From JANWKQ01 sp964624635 (lineage in GTDB: Bacteria > Bacteroidota > Bacteroidia > CAIKAF01): a stretch of DNA of 64,000 nucleotides. The stretch covers positions 6,805 to 70,804 of the forward strand of contig CAZUXM010000009.1 in NCBI GenBank assembly GCA_964624635.1, read 5' to 3'. The translations under genes were made by a program, and so were the position numbers. Shown here one piece after another: positions 60,911-64,000 of the stretch (positions are counted from its first letter, which is position 1; every line of letters starts with the position of its first letter). Under the pieces are notes generated by a model, which saw nothing but the letters and a program-made list of their open reading frames with translations, was not told where the DNA came from and ran no database searches.

Positions 60911-60918
60911 TATTTTTG
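60911..60918 (+). promoter_or_regulatory. -7 box upstream of first DUF6089-type barrel gene
   Basis: TATTTTTG matches TAnnTTTG, with transcription start expected near 60925. Confidence 0.45.
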
Positions 60919-60952
60919 TTCCTCACAACCATAGTCAATGAACTTAAGTATT

Positions 60953-61879
60953 ATGAAGAAGGTTACCCTAATAACTGCATTTATAATTGCAAGCTGCTCC
61001 ATCATGTATTCACAGGGAGCTCACTTTCACCGATACAGAACTACCTGGAATGGTGCTTTTGATAATTTAGAAGTAATGGGAGGAGTTGGTTTTACTCAGT
61101 TCATGGGTGATGCCGGAGGTGCTGATGCTGTTGGTACCAACTTCTTAGCTGACTTCGATTTTGATGCGTTACGTCCTTCTTTTTTATTAGGAGCTCGCTA
61201 CCGTATCAATCACTTTATTGCGGCAAGAATCAACTTACAATATGGAATCCTTAAAGGTCATGACCAATACACTTCGTACCCGGGTCGTGAGTTCAGAAAT
61301 TTAGGATTTCGTTCTCCATTATTTGAGTGGGGAGGTTTAGTAGAATTTTATTTCCTGCCTGATCAACAAACCGGTCATAAACATGGTCACCACCATAAAC
61401 GAATCAAAAAAAGTAAAATTGTTACAGGTTATATTGCTACGGGTATTGCGGGATGTTATTTTAACCCGTTGGGTGATTATATTGATGGACAAACCTATGA
61501 GCTTCACTTATTAAATACTGAAGGTCAGGGAGTAGTTCCTACCAGAAAACCTTATGAACTTACTTCATTTGTTATTCCGGTTAACTTAGGTTTCCGTTTC
61601 AGATTGAATGAAGCATTTACCATTGATGCGGAACTTTGTTATAGAAAATCTTTCAGTGACTATATGGATGATATCAGCACTACTTATGTTGATCCTGCTA
61701 TTTTTGCGGGCAATCCGGTAGCTGAATATTTTGCCAATCCGGTACCGGGAACCAACGGTACTGAACCAGGTCAACAAAGAGGAGACCCCACTGACCCGGA
61801 TGGATACATGTTCTTAATGTTCAACGTATCGTGGAGATTCTCAACCACCTCAAGATCGGTACCTAAATATTACAACTAA
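60953..61879 (+). CDS. Outer-membrane beta-barrel protein, DUF6089 type (first copy)
   Basis: 308 residues from ATG 60953 (an upstream ATG at 60938 is also in frame). Signal peptide ends SIMYSQG. Barrel strands with alternating residues follow: NLEVMGGVGFTQFMGDAGGA, RPSFLLGARYRINHFIAARI, WGGLVEFYFLPDQ, IAGCYFNPLGDYIDGQ and a last strand FLMFNVSWRFSTT. This is the DUF6089 pattern found before uppS and bamA in Bacteroidota. Role unknown; probably an outer-membrane structural protein. Paralogue of the next gene. Confidence 0.82.
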   Translation: MKKVTLITAFIIASCSIMYSQGAHFHRYRTTWNGAFDNLEVMGGVGFTQFMGDAGGADAVGTNFLADFDFDALRPSFLLGARYRINHFIAARINLQYGILKGHDQYTSYPGREFRNLGFRSPLFEWGGLVEFYFLPDQQTGHKHGHHHKRIKKSKIVTGYIATGIAGCYFNPLGDYIDGQTYELHLLNTEGQGVVPTRKPYELTSFVIPVNLGFRFRLNEAFTIDAELCYRKSFSDYMDDISTTYVDPAIFAGNPVAEYFANPVPGTNGTEPGQQRGDPTDPDGYMFLMFNVSWRFSTTSRSVPKYYN

Positions 61880-61888
61880 AACTAGCTA

Positions 61889-61908
61889 ACCCTCACAATA
61901 TTGAGGGT
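61889..61908. other. Hairpin between the two barrel genes
   Basis: ACCCTCA (61889-61895) pairs with TGAGGGT (61902-61908) with a 6-nt loop. It could be an attenuator or a weak terminator separating the two genes. Confidence 0.5.
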
Positions 61909-61942
61909 ATTGCTTCGTTTTGTGTTGATTGAGTAGTTTAAG

Positions 61943-62827
61943 ATGAAAACGGTAAGGGCTGTTGTATTATTTGCATTATTATTCTCATTGAACCTAAGTA
62001 GCTATTCCCAACGATGGGAAATAGGCGTTGGGGCAGGTATTTCATATTATGTAGGTGATCTTAATCCTATAGGTCATTTTAAATTTCCACATCCTTCAGG
62101 TACCATATTTGTAAAAAGAATACTTACCAATCGTTGGTCGGTAAGAGGCGGATTTACCTACCTTGGTGTATATGCTGATGACCAACAAGGTGATTTTAAT
62201 TACCAGGGAATACGAAACCTCAATTTTCAATCCAATATTTTCGAGGTACATGTAGCTGCTGAATTAAATTTTTTCCCTTTCGGAATCAACCAACATAATT
62301 TTACTTCTCGTTACAGTTATACCGAAAAAGTGAGAAAGTGGACACCTTATCTCTTTGCCGGTATAGGTGGATATTATTACGAACCAATGACCCATATTAA
62401 TGGAACATTGGTTGAATTGAATGGCTTAGGAACAGAGGGGCAAGGAACCCCTACTTACGAAGATAGCAGACCTCAATATTCCAGATTTATGCCTTGTGTT
62501 CCTTTTGGTATGGGAGTAAAATTCAATATCAAAGACAAGCTAACCATTGCTATGGAATATGGAATGAGACTAACTTTTACTGATTACCTGGATGATGTAA
62601 GTACTGATTATGCTGTTAATTCAGAAATAGTTGCACTACATGGACAAGCTGCAGGAGATGCCAGCGACCAGTCGGGTGGAGATTATTCTGATTTATCAAA
62701 TGACTTTTATCAACGTGGAATTAAAACTGATTGGGATTGGTATGGATATTTAGGTGTATCTTTGATTTTTTATATCAAGGATCCCGCCTCATGTAATATG
62801 GGAGGATTTCATACTGGAAAAAGATAA
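61943..62827 (+). CDS. Outer-membrane beta-barrel protein, DUF6089 type (second copy)
   Basis: 294 residues. Signal peptide MKTVRAVVLFALLFSLNLSS with cleavage around YSQ. Barrel strands match the first copy in order: WEIGVGAGISYYVGDLNPIG, RWSVRGGFTYLGVYADDQQG, VHVAAELNFFPFGIN, YLFAGIGGYYYEPMTHI, and a final LGVSLIFYI. Like the first copy it includes the 'GTEGQG' loop. Tandem duplication is likely. It stops 4 bp before uppS, so it is co-transcribed with the essential lipid-carrier gene. Confidence 0.85.
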   Translation: MKTVRAVVLFALLFSLNLSSYSQRWEIGVGAGISYYVGDLNPIGHFKFPHPSGTIFVKRILTNRWSVRGGFTYLGVYADDQQGDFNYQGIRNLNFQSNIFEVHVAAELNFFPFGINQHNFTSRYSYTEKVRKWTPYLFAGIGGYYYEPMTHINGTLVELNGLGTEGQGTPTYEDSRPQYSRFMPCVPFGMGVKFNIKDKLTIAMEYGMRLTFTDYLDDVSTDYAVNSEIVALHGQAAGDASDQSGGDYSDLSNDFYQRGIKTDWDWYGYLGVSLIFYIKDPASCNMGGFHTGKR

Positions 62828-62831
62828 CAAC

Positions 62832-63578
62832 ATGTCTTTAAAAGATAAAATCATACAAGATAGAGTGCCTCAGCACATCGCCATCATCATGGATGGTAAT
62901 GGTCGTTGGGCAAAACAGCAGGGGCAAATGCGCACCTTCGGGCACCAGGAAGGAGTAAAAGCTGTGAAAGATGTGATTGAAGGGGCTGCTGAAACAGGAG
63001 TAAAATACGTTACGTTATATACTTTTTCTACTGAAAACTGGAAAAGACCTCAATATGAAATTGATGCTTTAATGGAATTGTTAGTTGACAGTATCCATAA
63101 AGAAACAGGTACTTTATTAGAAAAAGGAATTAAGTTAATGGCTATTGGTGATTTGGAAGCTTTGCCTAAGAGTTGCAGAGAACAATTACAATCTACCCTT
63201 GATTCAACTGCCAAGTGTGATAAAATGACCATCATTTTGGCATTAAGTTATAGTGCCCGTTGGGAAATATTACAAGCCACCAAAAAGATTGCTGAAAAAA
63301 TTAAATCAGGAGATTTGAATGTGGAAGACATCAACGAAGAAACATTTAATAATGAATTATGTACTGTTAATGTTCCTGATCCTGAATTATTAATCCGAAC
63401 CAGTGGTGAATTAAGAATTAGTAACTATTTATTGTGGCAGATTGCCTATTCAGAATTGTATTTTACGCCCAAATTGTGGCCTGATTTTACAAGAGAAGAT
63501 TTGTATGCTGCTATTATTGATTATCAACAAAGAGAACGAAGATTTGGATTTATCAGCGAACAGTTGATACCCGCTTAA
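62832..63578 (+). CDS. uppS: Isoprenyl (undecaprenyl) diphosphate synthase
   Basis: 248 residues. Active-site IAIIMDGNGRWAKQQGQMRT with Asp21, then TLYTFSTENWKRPQYEIDAL, LALSYSARWEIL and LLIRTSGELRISNYLLWQIA. It makes the Z-C55 carrier lipid for peptidoglycan and surface polysaccharides from FPP and IPP. Only 4 bp after the second barrel gene and 7 bp before bamA. Confidence 0.96.
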   Translation: MSLKDKIIQDRVPQHIAIIMDGNGRWAKQQGQMRTFGHQEGVKAVKDVIEGAAETGVKYVTLYTFSTENWKRPQYEIDALMELLVDSIHKETGTLLEKGIKLMAIGDLEALPKSCREQLQSTLDSTAKCDKMTIILALSYSARWEILQATKKIAEKIKSGDLNVEDINEETFNNELCTVNVPDPELLIRTSGELRISNYLLWQIAYSELYFTPKLWPDFTREDLYAAIIDYQQRERRFGFISEQLIPA

Positions 63579-63585
63579 GAGATAA

Positions 63586-64000
63586 ATGAAAAGGAAATTA
63601 TTATTACATGTTTTGGTTTGCTTTGTAGTTATGCTACTTAGCATACATTCATATGCACAAGGCGGAAACAAACTTGATTATGCCAATGCCAAAGAATATA
63701 TCATTCGTAAACTGAGTGTTGAAACCCCTTCTACTGCTTTAAATAAGCAGATCATCATGAAACAATCCGGATTAGTGGAAGGAATGAAAATAAAAATTCC
63801 CGGAGATGATATTACCAGTGCCATTGATCGTTTATGGGAAGACGGTGTTTGTACCAATATCAAAATCTATTATACTGCTATCGAAAAAGATTTTATTGAT
63901 TTGGTTATTTATGTTGAAGAAACACCTCGTGTAAGTCGTTTTTCATTACGAGGACCTACGGGTGGACCTGCACTAAAAAAGACTGAAGCAGATGAATTGT
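63586..64000 (+). CDS. bamA: Outer membrane protein assembly factor BamA, N-terminal part
   Basis: The first 138 codons only; the gene runs off the right edge. Signal peptide (KRKLLLHVLVCFVVMLLSIH, ending YAQ). POTRA domain begins at about residue 35 (IIRKLSVETPSTALNKQIIM, then QSGLVEGMKIKIPGDDIT, SAIDRLWEDGVCTNIKI) and continues VIYVEETPRVSRFSLRG. It inserts beta-barrel proteins in the outer membrane. Its location right after uppS is the conserved Bacteroidota arrangement. Confidence 0.93.
   Translation, partial: MKRKLLLHVLVCFVVMLLSIHSYAQGGNKLDYANAKEYIIRKLSVETPSTALNKQIIMKQSGLVEGMKIKIPGDDITSAIDRLWEDGVCTNIKIYYTAIEKDFIDLVIYVEETPRVSRFSLRGPTGGPALKKTEADEL

Noticed and set aside
1..64000. CRISPR arrays, prophage, transposases, tRNA or rRNA genes
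   Set aside because: No spaced direct repeats of CRISPR type, no integrase or transposase motifs, and no cloverleaf or rRNA sequences were found by reading the intergenic regions.

Overview
The window is a chromosomal stretch of an AT-rich Bacteroidota bacterium, probably from the Chitinophagales/Sphingobacteriales side. The sequence supports this in several ways. It carries the ruvA-sprA-gcvH-vanZ block of gliding/type IX secretion bacteria, an sdhC-sdhA-sdhB complex II operon with one membrane subunit, and the nadK - two DUF6089-type barrels - uppS - bamA block. It also has LytTR response regulators, many small lipoproteins, and -7 boxes of the form TAnnTTTG close to start codons. I saw no rRNA, tRNA, CRISPR array, prophage or transposase. 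Eight N runs (seven of 10, one of 74) mark assembly gaps. Several do not have their true length, because they break the frames of genes that otherwise continue.

Layout. 0-5 kb: the start of a secreted carboxypeptidase-regulatory-like protein, two very basic secreted proteins (one made of 18-residue repeats), a Rieske-like lipoprotein, an M20 hydrolase and a TauE-type carrier. 5-10 kb: an MBL hydrolase, a LytTR regulator, palindromic repeats, a GT2 dolichol-phosphate-mannose-type transferase, ACMSD, VanZ and GcvH. 10-18 kb: the giant SprA and RuvA. 18-21 kb: a sterol-desaturase-superfamily hydroxylase and a short-chain polyprenyl diphosphate synthase.

23.4-28.5 kb is the most striking part: an oxidosqualene cyclase (not a squalene-hopene cyclase), divergent from a eukaryote-like squalene synthase followed 13 bp later by a squalene monooxygenase. 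Together these predict FPP to squalene to 2,3-oxidosqualene to a cyclic triterpenol or sterol, which is rare in bacteria and very rare in this phylum. The neighbouring prenyl synthase could supply FPP. No later sterol demethylation genes are visible.

28.5-34 kb: lipoproteins, a TPR histidine kinase/LytTR pair, a CrcB fluoride channel and an orphan LuxR-type HTH protein. 34-46 kb: sdhCAB, aminopeptidase P, TrpS, a CPA2 antiporter, an ECF sigma factor with a coupled small membrane protein, IlvE, and a protein resembling pentameric ligand-gated ion channels. 46-59 kb: an RRM protein, TrhO, an SDR L-threonine dehydrogenase, an ABC exporter, a type II thioesterase with a Sfp-type PPTase, an M28 peptidase, AMP nucleosidase, a NifU-like protein, a vWA-like protein, small secreted proteins, a 2OG-Fe(II) oxygenase and a SlyD-like FKBP. 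59-64 kb: a His-rich membrane protein, then NadK, two outer-membrane barrels, UppS and the start of BamA.
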